DNA from: CAXXOK01 sp035353235
GTDB lineage: Bacteria > Bacillota > Clostridia > Christensenellales > Aristaeellaceae
Reading direction: 5' to 3'
DNA: 21,709 bases
NCBI GenBank assembly: GCA_035353235.1
Contig: DAOPZG010000033.1
Span: 1 to 21,709, forward strand
The translations under genes and the position numbers were made by a program. Below are positions 1 to 6,854 of this stretch, one piece after another; the first letter of the stretch is position 1, and each line of letters begins with the position of its first letter. Below the pieces are notes generated by a model, which saw only the letters and a list, made by a program, of their open reading frames with translations, was not told where the DNA came from and did no database searches.

Positions 1-5
1 CCGTG

Positions 6-34
6 TTGTATTTCAAACCGTACCATGGTACAAT
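6..34 (+). promoter_or_regulatory. Promoter for the TM1266-like gene
   Basis: A -35 of TTGTAT (6-11) and a -10 of TACAAT (29-34) are separated by 17 bp. A perfect 12-bp palindrome, GTACCATGGTAC (20-31), overlaps the -10 and could be an operator. The inferred transcript would start near 41, leaving a leader of about 190 nt before the ATG at 230. Confidence 0.5.
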
Positions 35-40
35 TCTTTC

Positions 41-229
41 ACCCGGTTGGGTTGTTGTTCGAGGGCGAACGAAGAATATGGCATCTTCGCAATATGGATG
101 ATCTTTACACACCGGCAAGGGAATCATTGGGAAACTTCGAACCTATGGAACGGGAACCTGTGGGGAATAACGCCCGAGTGGTTTAACTTTATAAAATTCT
201 GTTGATCATTATTGTAAGGAGGGATTGCC
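41..229 (+). other. Long, possibly structured 5' leader
   Basis: This leader precedes the small ACT-like gene. It contains two adjacent perfect short hairpins, GTTCG-AGGG-CGAAC (57-70) and GAAGA-ATATGGCA-TCTTC (71-88). A possible long-range pairing joins CACCCGG (40-46) to CCGAGTG (174-180), and the segments GAACCTATGG (139-148) and GAACCTGTGG (154-163) are near-repeats. I compared it by eye with the common riboswitch consensus motifs I know (lysine, TPP, FMN, cobalamin, SAM, glycine, THF) and found no match. The structure is an inference only. Confidence 0.3.
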
Positions 230-484
230 ATGTCGTGTTACTACATTATCGGGGTTCGTATGGATAACCGGGTGGCCAATGCGGTCAGCTTTCAGGAAGC
301 GCTTACGAAAAACGGCTGCATCATCAAGGCTCGCCTTGGGTTGCACGAAGTGAGCGCCGACGCCTGTGCCAACGATGGTCTGATTGTGCTGCAGCCCTGC
401 GGCGAAAAGGCTGAGATTGAGCGGTTGGTGAAGGAACTGAACGAACTAAAGGGCGTGACCGCGAAACTGATCGACCTGAACTGA
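230..484 (+). CDS. TM1266-like small ACT/NikR-C-fold protein
   Basis: This 84-aa protein has the shape of the TM1266 family, often annotated as putative iron-only hydrogenase system regulator. It shows an N-terminal beta strand (YYIIGVRMDN), a helix, then KNGCIIKARLGLHE, a second strand (DGLIVLQPCG), a helix (AEIERLVKELNEL) and a last strand (GVTAKLIDLN). This beta-alpha-beta-beta-alpha-beta order is typical of ACT-like ligand-binding folds, and the length is usual for the family. There is no DNA-binding segment, so it probably acts as a small-molecule or metal sensor or as a partner protein. The ATG at 230 follows a strong AAGGAGG with a 7-nt gap. No hydrogenase or maturation gene is in the window, so the family's hydrogenase label should not be carried over. 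The fold is fairly sure; the role is unknown. Confidence 0.7.
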   Translation: MSCYYIIGVRMDNRVANAVSFQEALTKNGCIIKARLGLHEVSADACANDGLIVLQPCGEKAEIERLVKELNELKGVTAKLIDLN

Positions 485-903
485 CGACAGATGAACCGCC
501 CCCGCCGGGGAACGGAGCAGGTGTGAATGATGACGAATACCACGGCCTTACCCCGGATGGAACCCGGGCGCAGGGACAGCGCGCTTTCGCTGGCTCTGCG
601 GTTTGCGCTGTGTGAGCACGCCTGCTGCAAACTGAATAAAGCGCCTCCCCTTCGCCCCTGAACCAGGTAAGCGCTGAATCAATCTCTTTCACGCCTTCCT
701 TCGCGGAGCACCGCATCTTCGGGTTCGAAAAGCCTTGAAATAGCGTCACTATTCTTTCGGCTTCTCTTGCCCCCAATCCGCAGCACTCCGCTTTGGCAGC
801 CACGAAGTGATTGAATCATCGCTTACCTGAGGCGCTCCCGCTGTGACAAAAATCAGGCGGGGGTACGTTTTCCGTAACCAGAAAACGAATGGGAGGCGTT
901 CAT
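485..903. other. Intergenic region without a convincing gene
   Basis: This stretch of about 420 bp lies between the TM1266-like gene and lysA. Open frames here (for example 324-803 on the minus strand) lack ribosome binding sites, overlap flanking genes and read as low-quality Arg/Ser/Pro-rich sequence, so I do not call them. It holds several small GC hairpins at 500-620 (for example ACAGCGC paired with GCGCTGT) and the long inverted repeat at 664-829. I could not find a good lysA promoter or a lysine riboswitch in it. Confidence 0.6.
664..829. repeat. MITE-like or RNA-forming inverted repeat element
   Basis: Two 21-nt arms, 664-684 (CAGGTAAGCG then CTGAATCAATC) and 809-829 (GATTGAATCAT then CGCTTACCTG), are reverse complements at 19 of 21 positions and enclose about 124 nt. 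Outside them GCGCCT (641-646) can pair with AGGCGC (830-835). Inside, an AAGCC...AATAG segment can pair with CTATTCTTTCGGCTT. There is no transposase, and I see no clear target-site duplication. It could be a miniature element or a structured transcript. Confidence 0.5.
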
Positions 904-2196
904 ATGCCAAATTTTACCCTTGGTGATCCGGTTTTCACGGCCGCCTGCAGGCAGTTTGCCACCCCCTTTCATCTGTACGACGAGCGGGGCATCCGCCAGA
1001 CCGCGCGCAGGCTGAAGGCCGCGTTCGGCTGGAACCCGGACTTTCGCGAGTATTTTGCGGTAAAAGCCCTGCCGACTCCTGCGATCCTGCGGATTTTAAA
1101 GGACGAAGGCTGCGGGTTGGACTGCGCCAGTGAAACGGAACTGATGCTTGCGCAGGCTTGCGGTTTCAGCGGCGACGGCATCATGTTCAGCGCCAACGAC
1201 GTGCCGCCCGCGGAATTTGCGCTGGCCCGGCGGCTGGGCGCGACGGTCAATCTGGATGACCTGACCCATGTGGAGGAACTGAAAAACAACGGCGGCATCC
1301 CGGAAACGGTCTGCCTGCGGTATAATCCGGGCGGGCATTTCCGCGTGGGCAACGCCATTATGGGCGATCCAGGCGACGCGAAGTACGGGATGACCCGCGA
1401 ACAGCTTAGTACGGCGTTAAGGCAGCTGGCGGGTTACGGCGCGAAGCGCTTCGGTCTGCATGCCTTTTTAAGCAGCAATACCACCGACCCGGATTATTAC
1501 CCGGCGCTTGCGAGGCTGTTGTTTGTCACCGGTCGGGAACTGATGGCGGAAACGGGGCTTTCGCTTGCGTTTGTGAACCTTTCCGGCGGAATCGGCGTGC
1601 CCTACCTGCCGGACGCCCCGGAAGCGGACATCGAAGCGATTGGCGAAGGCGTACGCCGCGCTTACGAGGAAGAACTGACTGCAAAGGACATTGCCGGGGT
1701 GGCGATCAAAACCGAGCTGGGCCGCTACATGACCGCGCCGCATGGCTGGCTGGTAACGCATATTACCCATGAAAAGCGGATTTACAAGCATTATCTGGGG
1801 TTGGACGCTTCCGCCTGTGACCTGCTGCGCCCCGCGATGTACGGCGCATACCACCACATTACCGTTGTCGGCAAGGAGAACCTGCCTCACGATGAAAAAG
1901 TGGACGTAACGGGGAGCCTGTGCGAAAATAATGACAAATTCGCAGTGGACCGGATGCTGCCGCACGCGGAGATCGGCGATATTCTGGTGATTCACGACAC
2001 GGGGGCGCACGGGCTGAGCATGGGCTACAACTATAACGGCAAACTACGCTGTAAGGAAGTGCTTTTCCGCGAGGACAACAGCTTTGCGCTGATCCGCCGC
2101 GCTGAAACCCCGAGTGATTATTTTGCTACGCTGGATGTGGACCCGGCCTGGGCGGGGCTTCGCAGGGAATCACCCGACGGGGACATAGCCGAGTAA
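904..2196 (+). CDS. lysA: Diaminopimelate decarboxylase
   Basis: This cytoplasmic PLP enzyme makes L-lysine from meso-diaminopimelate. The protein has 430 residues from the ATG at 904. That ATG sits 7 nt after GGGAGG (891-896), which lies downstream of an alternative in-frame ATG at 889, so 904 is the better start. The fold-type III barrel comes first: the PLP lysine is K54 in EYFAVKALPTP, followed by GLDCASETELMLA, the HAFLSSNT segment and the glycine-rich loop LSGGIGVPYLP. The C-terminal beta domain carries the SLCENND active-site cysteine segment, and HDTGAHGLSMGYNYNG near the C-terminus. Length and motifs fit the clostridial DapDC branch rather than ornithine or arginine decarboxylases. 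It appears to be transcribed alone: the terminator at 2245-2282 follows and the next gene is convergent. No other lysine-pathway gene is nearby. Confidence 0.93.
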   Translation: MPNFTLGDPVFTAACRQFATPFHLYDERGIRQTARRLKAAFGWNPDFREYFAVKALPTPAILRILKDEGCGLDCASETELMLAQACGFSGDGIMFSANDVPPAEFALARRLGATVNLDDLTHVEELKNNGGIPETVCLRYNPGGHFRVGNAIMGDPGDAKYGMTREQLSTALRQLAGYGAKRFGLHAFLSSNTTDPDYYPALARLLFVTGRELMAETGLSLAFVNLSGGIGVPYLPDAPEADIEAIGEGVRRAYEEELTAKDIAGVAIKTELGRYMTAPHGWLVTHITHEKRIYKHYLGLDASACDLLRPAMYGAYHHITVVGKENLPHDEKVDVTGSLCENNDKFAVDRMLPHAEIGDILVIHDTGAHGLSMGYNYNGKLRCKEVLFREDNSFALIRRAETPSDYFATLDVDPAWAGLRRESPDGDIAE

Positions 2197-2244
2197 CGGA
2201 AACAACCGGCGAGGCCGATCTCCGGTGGATGGAATGTAAGTGAC

Positions 2245-2282
2245 AAAAGGCACGGGTTCCTGTTACGGAATCCGTGCCTTTT
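2245..2282. terminator. Bidirectional terminator between lysA and the LacI-GGDEF gene
   Basis: A 16-bp stem, AAAAGGCACGGGTTCC (2245-2260) with GGAATCCGTGCCTTTT (2267-2282), has one G-T pair and a 6-nt loop. The A-run and T-run at its base serve both convergent genes. A second 8-bp hairpin, CTGTGGCG with CGCCACAG (2284-2316), lies beside it without a T-run. Confidence 0.75.
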
Positions 2283-2328
2283 CCTGTGGCGGGTTTGTCA
2301 ATTGGCGGCGCCACAGCGTGAAGCCGTA

Positions 2329-4638
2329 TCAGACGAGGCGTTTCAACCGCAGGTTCACATCCCGCCGACGCCGTTTGGCTTCGTACAGCCGCTGATCCGC
2401 CTCTGCGATTACGGTGCTGATTTCCAGCCCCTGCCGGCAGATAAAGCGTGTGAGTCCCATCGAAATATCCAGCCAGTAAGGCTTGTCCTCCGAGGTGTTG
2501 TAGTCGGCGCAGATTTTGTGAAAACGTGTCTCAAGCTGTGCTTCAAACCCCGGGTCTTCGGAAAGAAACAGACCGACGAATTCGTCTCCGCCGATGCGGC
2601 CGATCAGGTCGCCCGGCCGTGCCAGCCGCTGGAGTATATCGCTTACGCCCTGCAGCGCAAGGTCGCCTTCGTGGTGGCCGAAGGAGTCGTTGATCTGCTT
2701 GAGGTAATCCAGATCAATAAAGGCACAGTAGGCGATTTTCCCGATATTTTCCCGGTTGCTGCGAATGGCCCGTTCAATAAAGCCGCGGCGGTTCAATAAC
2801 CCGCACAGCGGATCGTATTCCGACAGAAAGTTCAGAATTTCGTTTTTCTCCCGGATGCTTTCCAGCTCGACTGCGATGCTGCGCTCCTGTCGCCGCAAAT
2901 CCAGAAAATCAAACAGCATACCCAGTTGAAGGCTGATCACATGCAGCAGCGAGCTTTTTTCCCGATCCGCGTCGCACAGCAGAATTCCGTACTGTTGGTT
3001 GCCGGAAAACAGGCTGAACGCCATCATAGCCGGAGAATGCATCAGGCAGGGCAGTTGGCGAAGCGGATGCGCCGGATCAATCAAGGGGCTTTCCGCCGGG
3101 GAGAAAGCCCTGTCGCCGTCCGCGTTTGCGTAGGCGGCCAGCCGCAACCTGCCGGGGTACAGGGCGGAGGGACCGGCCGACGGAGTATTCTCCAACAGGC
3201 AAAGGGACACATTCGAGAAACCCGCGTTCACCAGCCGCTTCACCAGACAATGCAGCACCTTCTCGTCGCTAGTTTCACTAAAAAGACCGCGCGTCAGCTC
3301 CGGCGCCAGCCAGGACTGTGTGCCGTAGATGGTCAGGCGACTGTCCAGCGTTTTCAGTTCGCGGGTATGAATGTATTGCAGCAGATAAGAAACGGCAGCC
3401 GCGAATTTGCGAAGCGCCGGGGTGAGGCTACGGGGGCCGAGCAGCTGGAGCAGGTAATCCTCCAGACACTGGCCGAACAGGGACAGGGGCTGGCTGAACC
3501 CGGTAAAATAAGCGTCCAACTCTCCGGCCAGCGTGTTATATTCCGGGGCTTCCTCCGGATCAGTCAGCGCGAAACGCCGCAGGATGGCGAAACACCCACC
3601 CACTACGGCGGTTCGCTCCGCCCGCTGGCTGTGGGGGAAATGGGTGACATAACTGTTTTGGATTTCTTCAATGCCGGCGTCGATTGCGTCTGCCTCATCG
3701 GCCGGGGACAGGCTCGCGGGACATTGATAACTCCGGCGACGGCAACCGCAGGATTGCCGCTGTAAAAACTCCGTGCGCATTTCCAGAGGAGAAACCGGCT
3801 TGCCATCCAGAAGCAGCATCGCCTGTTCCACAGCCAGACGGCCCATTTCGTAGGTGTCCTGCGACACGGTGGTCAGCGGCGGCTCCATGGTGCGGCCCGC
3901 GTTGAAATTATCAAAGCCGGTAATGGCGATGTCGCGCCCTACCACCAGCCCCCGGCGGCGGCACTCCCGGTATCCGGCCTTTGCCATTTCGTCGTTAGCG
4001 AAGGCGATCGCTTCCAGGTCGGGGTTCCGATCCAGCAGGTCGGAAACCAGATCGTCAACATATTCGGAGAAATCCCCGTAAACCACCCAGTCTTCCGGAA
4101 CGGCCAGGTGATATTTTGCCATACAGTCGCGGTAAGCATGCAGGCGTTCCCGCGCGTCGGCGTGGCCGGCGGGGCCGGATACCAGCGCGATTTTCCGGAA
4201 GTGGTGCGTTACAATGAGGTGTTCGATGCATTGGCTGAAACTATGGTAGTTGTCCACCACGATATATGTTTTTTGCCGGGAATCAATTTCGGCCCGTTCC
4301 TGTAAAATCACGGTGGGAGAATTGGCAAAGCGTGATAAAAAGTCCTGATCCACACCGCCGGAGAAGCCCGACAACGAACCACAGGCAATGATGAACGCAT
4401 CCGCGCCGGTCATGGTGGAGTAATCGTAGATGCGGTTATGGCTGGCGGATACGGCCTTGAAGGCGTCCAAATCAAAGGGGGACGAATACTTCTGCATGCC
4501 CAGCAGAAACAGCAGTTGAGCATTGGCCTTCTTACCGGCATCGACAAGGCCGGCCATCAGTTCTGCGGTAAAATCGAAGCTGACGTCGCCGATCAGCACC
4601 CCAATCAGGCGCTGGCGCGTCCTGTTTTGACAATCCAC
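2329..4638 (-). CDS. LacI-type ligand sensor fused to diguanylate cyclase (GGDEF)
   Basis: This predicted cytoplasmic enzyme would make c-di-GMP from two GTP in response to a small ligand. Numbering here is from the upstream GTG at 4647 (772 aa). The start taken is the GTG at 4638 (769 aa), because AGGTGA lies 5 nt before it. Residues about 13-295 are a periplasmic-binding-like fold of the LacI/GalR type, with AFANDEMAKAGY and the hallmark AITGFDNF, but the LacI helix-turn-helix is absent. A CxC motif (SCGC, 299-302) follows, then a helical stretch, a GAF-like segment (about 455-600), a short coiled coil and the GGDEF domain. The catalytic motif GGDEF (686-690) is intact, and the inhibitory RxxD is present as RPGD exactly five residues upstream. 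I see no signal peptide or membrane segment. The ligand is unknown; a sugar or nucleoside is likely from the fold. Confidence 0.88.
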   Translation of the reverse strand: MDCQNRTRQRLIGVLIGDVSFDFTAELMAGLVDAGKKANAQLLFLLGMQKYSSPFDLDAFKAVSASHNRIYDYSTMTGADAFIIACGSLSGFSGGVDQDFLSRFANSPTVILQERAEIDSRQKTYIVVDNYHSFSQCIEHLIVTHHFRKIALVSGPAGHADARERLHAYRDCMAKYHLAVPEDWVVYGDFSEYVDDLVSDLLDRNPDLEAIAFANDEMAKAGYRECRRRGLVVGRDIAITGFDNFNAGRTMEPPLTTVSQDTYEMGRLAVEQAMLLLDGKPVSPLEMRTEFLQRQSCGCRRRSYQCPASLSPADEADAIDAGIEEIQNSYVTHFPHSQRAERTAVVGGCFAILRRFALTDPEEAPEYNTLAGELDAYFTGFSQPLSLFGQCLEDYLLQLLGPRSLTPALRKFAAAVSYLLQYIHTRELKTLDSRLTIYGTQSWLAPELTRGLFSETSDEKVLHCLVKRLVNAGFSNVSLCLLENTPSAGPSALYPGRLRLAAYANADGDRAFSPAESPLIDPAHPLRQLPCLMHSPAMMAFSLFSGNQQYGILLCDADREKSSLLHVISLQLGMLFDFLDLRRQERSIAVELESIREKNEILNFLSEYDPLCGLLNRRGFIERAIRSNRENIGKIAYCAFIDLDYLKQINDSFGHHEGDLALQGVSDILQRLARPGDLIGRIGGDEFVGLFLSEDPGFEAQLETRFHKICADYNTSEDKPYWLDISMGLTRFICRQGLEISTVIAEADQRLYEAKRRRRDVNLRLKRLV

Positions 4639-4819
4639 CCTTTTCACCTGCCCTGCTTCTGATGCGGCGCCTTCGGAATAGCGCGGTTACCGTGCTTGAG
4701 AACGATCCTCTCCCCCATATGTACGGGCGGGGGACTGTGATCATTTCAGACGAGGTGCTTCACCCTGCGCGGGAGAAACCGAGAAAACTGAATTATAAAG
4801 ATCTCTATATATCTAAATT

Positions 4820-4848
4820 ATTATACAACAGACCGCGCCCGCAGGCAA
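4820..4848 (-). promoter_or_regulatory. Promoter for the LacI-GGDEF gene
   Basis: On the minus strand a -35 of TTGCCT (4848-4843) and a consensus -10 of TATAAT (4825-4820) are spaced 17 bp. It begins just past the stop of the DUF1492-like gene and gives a leader of about 165 nt. I recognised no riboswitch in that leader. Confidence 0.6.
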
Positions 4849-4854
4849 CCGAAA

Positions 4855-5340
4855 TTATGGAAGCGGAAGGTGAGAAGAACCAGCGGAAAACGTGCGCAGG
4901 GCCTGTTGCGCGGCTTCCAGCGCGCTACTGTGAATCAGGAAAAGCTGAGAACGTTCGTAGTGCATCCGATAACCGATGGTTTCCCAATCCAGTCCGTTGA
5001 TATAGCGAAAGGTTAAAAGGGTTTTCTGCCGTTCATCCCCCAGGCTTTCAATCAACGCCAGGCGAGCCGATAACGCTTCGCCGATGTGGCCGATCACCTC
5101 TTCCAGCCGGGCTTCGCCATCCAGAACGCGGAGCATCGCGTCTTCGCCGTTTCCCGGGACAGGTTTGCCGGATGGTTTGGCAGGGGATATTCTGGCGGTT
5201 ATGCGCAGCGTGACTTCCCGGAGGCGGTTCAGTTCGTTTTGCAGCGCGTCCCTGCGCTGGCACAGGGTGATGTATTCCATCAGGTAGTGTTTTACGGGAG
5301 AAGAATCGTCGGTATGCCATACACGGGCTACGGGAGGCAT
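4855..5340 (-). CDS. DUF1492 / ArpU-like sigma-region-4 protein
   Basis: This 161-aa protein resembles phage-derived regulators (DUF1492, ArpU/RinA-like) that carry an HTH like sigma-70 region 4. Residues 13-50 form a helical, probably coiled-coil segment (YITLCQRRDALQNELNRL). Residues 75-100 form a second helix. The C-terminal part reads RQKTLLTFRYINGLDWETIG, then further helical sequence, matching the YxxG-xxWxxIG pattern of such HTH domains. The start is the ATG at 5340, which follows GAAAGG by 9 nt. The open frame runs upstream to 5421, but that part looks non-coding. Its neighbours, a 55-aa gene, an Xre repressor and a 36-aa ORF, suggest a prophage-like regulatory remnant. In phages such proteins activate late genes; here no structural phage gene is present, so the target is unknown. 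Confidence 0.65.
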   Translation of the reverse strand: MPPVARVWHTDDSSPVKHYLMEYITLCQRRDALQNELNRLREVTLRITARISPAKPSGKPVPGNGEDAMLRVLDGEARLEEVIGHIGEALSARLALIESLGDERQKTLLTFRYINGLDWETIGYRMHYERSQLFLIHSSALEAAQQALRTFSAGSSHLPLP

Positions 5341-5540
5341 GAGCATCATCCTTTCGGAGGAAATGGGCAAGAAGGGAGAAATGGGGTTAGAAGTGGTGAG
5401 TATGATGGGATTTTCCCACAATAAACGTTGAATATTACGAAACGATGGTATGATTGAGATGAAAAGTGGAGAGAAATGGAACGGTAATCCATACTCTGGG
5501 CTTACCGCGCTTGCCCGGCTGGCGGCGACGGCATGTATGG

Positions 5541-5708
5541 TTAGCGTTCCTGCTGCCTGCGTAAAAGATCGAAGGCCAGCCGATATCCGGCATGCAGCCC
5601 TCGGGCGTAAGCCGCCGCAAGGGCTTGCTGCCGTGGAGACAGTTTACGCAGCTTCCGTTCGATCTGCGGGCGAAGGTCAGCCTGGGGCTTCGGTGGGGTT
5701 TCCGACAT
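5541..5708 (-). CDS. Small helical protein under a strong promoter
   Basis: This 55-aa gene starts at the ATG at 5708, 8 nt after GAAGG. The product is basic and helical, with the core LRKLSPRQQALAAAYARGLH and an arginine/glutamine-rich tail. I do not recognise a named family. It is the first gene leftward from a consensus promoter (5794-5822) that lies back to back with the promoter of the Xre gene, so it is probably repressed by Xre. The overlapping frame 5435-5740 is a shadow without its own ribosome binding site. It is likely a phage-type accessory regulator or DNA-binding protein, but that rests only on location. Confidence 0.55.
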   Translation of the reverse strand: MSETPPKPQADLRPQIERKLRKLSPRQQALAAAYARGLHAGYRLAFDLLRRQQER

Positions 5709-5777
5709 GGGAGTCGCCTTCTTTCTCTGCCTGTAACCATCCAAGAAGTGGAACCAAACGTGTTATATTTGCATAAT

Positions 5778-5856
5778 ATGTGGGCTGGTACACATTATAG
5801 ACTAATGGTGTGTGTATGTCAACCGCATACGTAACTAAATGTGTAGACAAACACAT
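5778..5856. promoter_or_regulatory. Probable Xre operator array between divergent promoters
   Basis: The half-site ATGTG(T) occurs repeatedly. ATGTG (5778-5782) faces CACAT (5791-5795), touching the leftward -10. GTGTGTAT lies at 5809-5816, inside the leftward spacer. The perfect palindrome ATGTGT-AGACAA-ACACAT (5839-5856) covers the rightward -35. This arrangement would let one repressor control both promoters. Binding is an inference. Confidence 0.5.
5794..5822 (-). promoter_or_regulatory. Consensus leftward promoter of the Xre island
   Basis: This is a perfect sigma-A consensus on the minus strand: TTGACA (5822-5817), a 17-bp spacer and TATAAT (5799-5794). It reads into the 55-aa gene at 5708 and possibly on to the DUF1492-like gene. 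Confidence 0.85.
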
Positions 5857-5872
5857 CGACTCATGATACAAT
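5844..5872 (+). promoter_or_regulatory. Rightward promoter of the Xre repressor
   Basis: TAGACA (5844-5849) and TACAAT (5867-5872) are spaced 17 bp, with a TG one base before the -10 (extended -10). The -35 lies within the 5839-5856 palindrome, which fits autorepression. Confidence 0.75.
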
Positions 5873-5897
5873 AAGAGATAAACAGGGGGTGTATTCT

Positions 5898-6284
5898 GTG
5901 AAAGAGCGTATCAGGAAATTCCGCCGTCAAATGAAATGGACACAAGCGGACTTTGCTACGCGGATGGGGGTTACGCGCGATGTGGTTGCATCGTGGGAAA
6001 ATGGTCGGGTTGAACCGCCGGAAGCGGTGATTCGCCTGATCTGCAGGGAATACGATATCAGCTACGACTGGTTGAAGAACGGCCGTGAACCCATGGTGGT
6101 ACCGCGGGACTCGCTGACACTGGACAAGGTGGACCGGATTCTGAACGGGGAGAACGCGCTGATGAAGGCGGTTTTTCGGGAAATGGCCGATCTGCCCCCG
6201 GAGGGATGGGAGATCCTGAGCCGCTTTGTGGACCGGCTGTATGAGTCGAACCATGCCCACGACAAACCAAAGCAACAGTCGTAG
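5898..6284 (+). CDS. Xre-family HTH repressor
   Basis: This 128-aa protein has an N-terminal Cro/C1-type helix-turn-helix at residues 3-62: KFRRQMKWTQADFATRMGV, then VVASWENGRVEP, then LICREYDISYDWLKNG. The C-terminal part (about 75-128) is helical (EGWEILSRFVDRLYES) and may mediate oligomerisation. There is no peptidase or metal-binding domain. The start is the GTG at 5898, 8 nt after AGGGGG (5884-5889); the GTG at 5889 lies within that ribosome binding site and is rejected. It probably represses its own promoter and the divergent one. A weak hairpin, GCTGC-GATG-GCAGC (6318-6331), followed by a T-rich stretch may end transcription. The context resembles the immunity region of a decayed or minimal prophage. 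Confidence 0.85.
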   Translation: MKERIRKFRRQMKWTQADFATRMGVTRDVVASWENGRVEPPEAVIRLICREYDISYDWLKNGREPMVVPRDSLTLDKVDRILNGENALMKAVFREMADLPPEGWEILSRFVDRLYESNHAHDKPKQQS

Positions 6285-6339
6285 GGGAGGCGCTCTGGGG
6301 TACGGGGAGGTTCGCCGGCTGCGATGGCAGCACACTCTT

Positions 6340-6450
6340 TCATTTCTTGGGCGGCTGCCGCATAACGATCCGCTCCACGTACCAGTAAATCCGTTCCAGC
6401 ACCTTCTCATCCCGAACCTGTGCCAATAAGGCTACAATCCTTTCAACCAC
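6340..6450 (-). CDS. 36-aa helical microprotein
   Basis: A short ORF starts at the GTG at 6450, 8 nt downstream of a strong AGGGAGG. The product begins VVERIVALLAQVRDEKVL and continues as ERIYWYVERIVMRQPPKK, one amphipathic helix pair with a basic end. Many Clostridia encode similarly short proteins with a DEKVLxRIYxYVE pattern beside Xre regulators. It is convergent with the Xre gene, 55 bp past its stop. The upstream in-frame extension to 6576 has no good start and reads as non-coding. Its function is unknown. Confidence 0.5.
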   Translation of the reverse strand: MVERIVALLAQVRDEKVLERIYWYVERIVMRQPPKK

Positions 6451-6854
6451 TTGCGAAACCTCCCTCGACGTATAGTAGATTTCCCGGCGCGGAACAACCC
6501 AAACGGGTCTGTGTTCCGGTAACCAGCGCCCTGCCGGGAACCCCTCCGTGTCCACAGCATTCGCTTGCCCGCGCACAGGCGGCGCGGGCCGACCTCAACC
6601 TGTTGGTTGTCTGTTCCCCGTATCCTCCCTCGAAGCGGAAGAGGACAAATGCTGTTCGTAGTATAATATGACCAATGGATAATTTATACAGACTGTAAGT
6701 CCGATTTCGTGGAATTCATCGAAAAACTAAAGCCTGCGTAAAAAGCCTCCGCGGAGCGGTTCCACGGAAAGCTCTTAACGCTGGTTTTTTATACTGGGAA
6801 AGAGAAAGCCCCTGCGGGAAAATCCCGCAGGGGCTGGACAATTTGCAGTGGAGA
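6451..6854. other. Intergenic region, no gene seen
   Basis: About 400 bp separate the microprotein from the stop of the SH3 surface protein. I see an AT-rich patch with TATAAT (6662-6667) but no matching -35, and the terminator at 6807-6835. Frames crossing it are shadows without ribosome binding sites. Confidence 0.55.
6807..6835 (-). terminator. Terminator of the SH3 surface-protein gene
   Basis: A perfect 13-bp stem, AGCCCCTGCGGGA (6807-6819) and TCCCGCAGGGGCT (6823-6835), has a 3-nt loop. On the minus strand it is followed by TTTCTCTTTCCC. It lies 20 bp past the stop codon at 6855. Confidence 0.85.

Noticed and set aside
324..803. 159-aa minus-strand frame upstream of lysA
   Set aside because: It overlaps the TM1266-like gene and the inverted repeat, is Arg/Ser-rich and has no ribosome binding site.
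485..903. Lysine riboswitch before lysA
   Set aside because: The conserved L-box core elements I know are not visible; only an unrelated inverted repeat is present.
4662..5000. 112-aa plus-strand frame across the LacI-GGDEF promoter
   Set aside because: It runs through a promoter and into the antisense of the DUF1492-like gene, with no ribosome binding site.
5435..5776. Overlapping frames (minus 5435-5740; plus 5450-5776) around the 55-aa gene
   Set aside because: The 55-aa frame alone has a ribosome binding site at the right distance from the consensus promoter.
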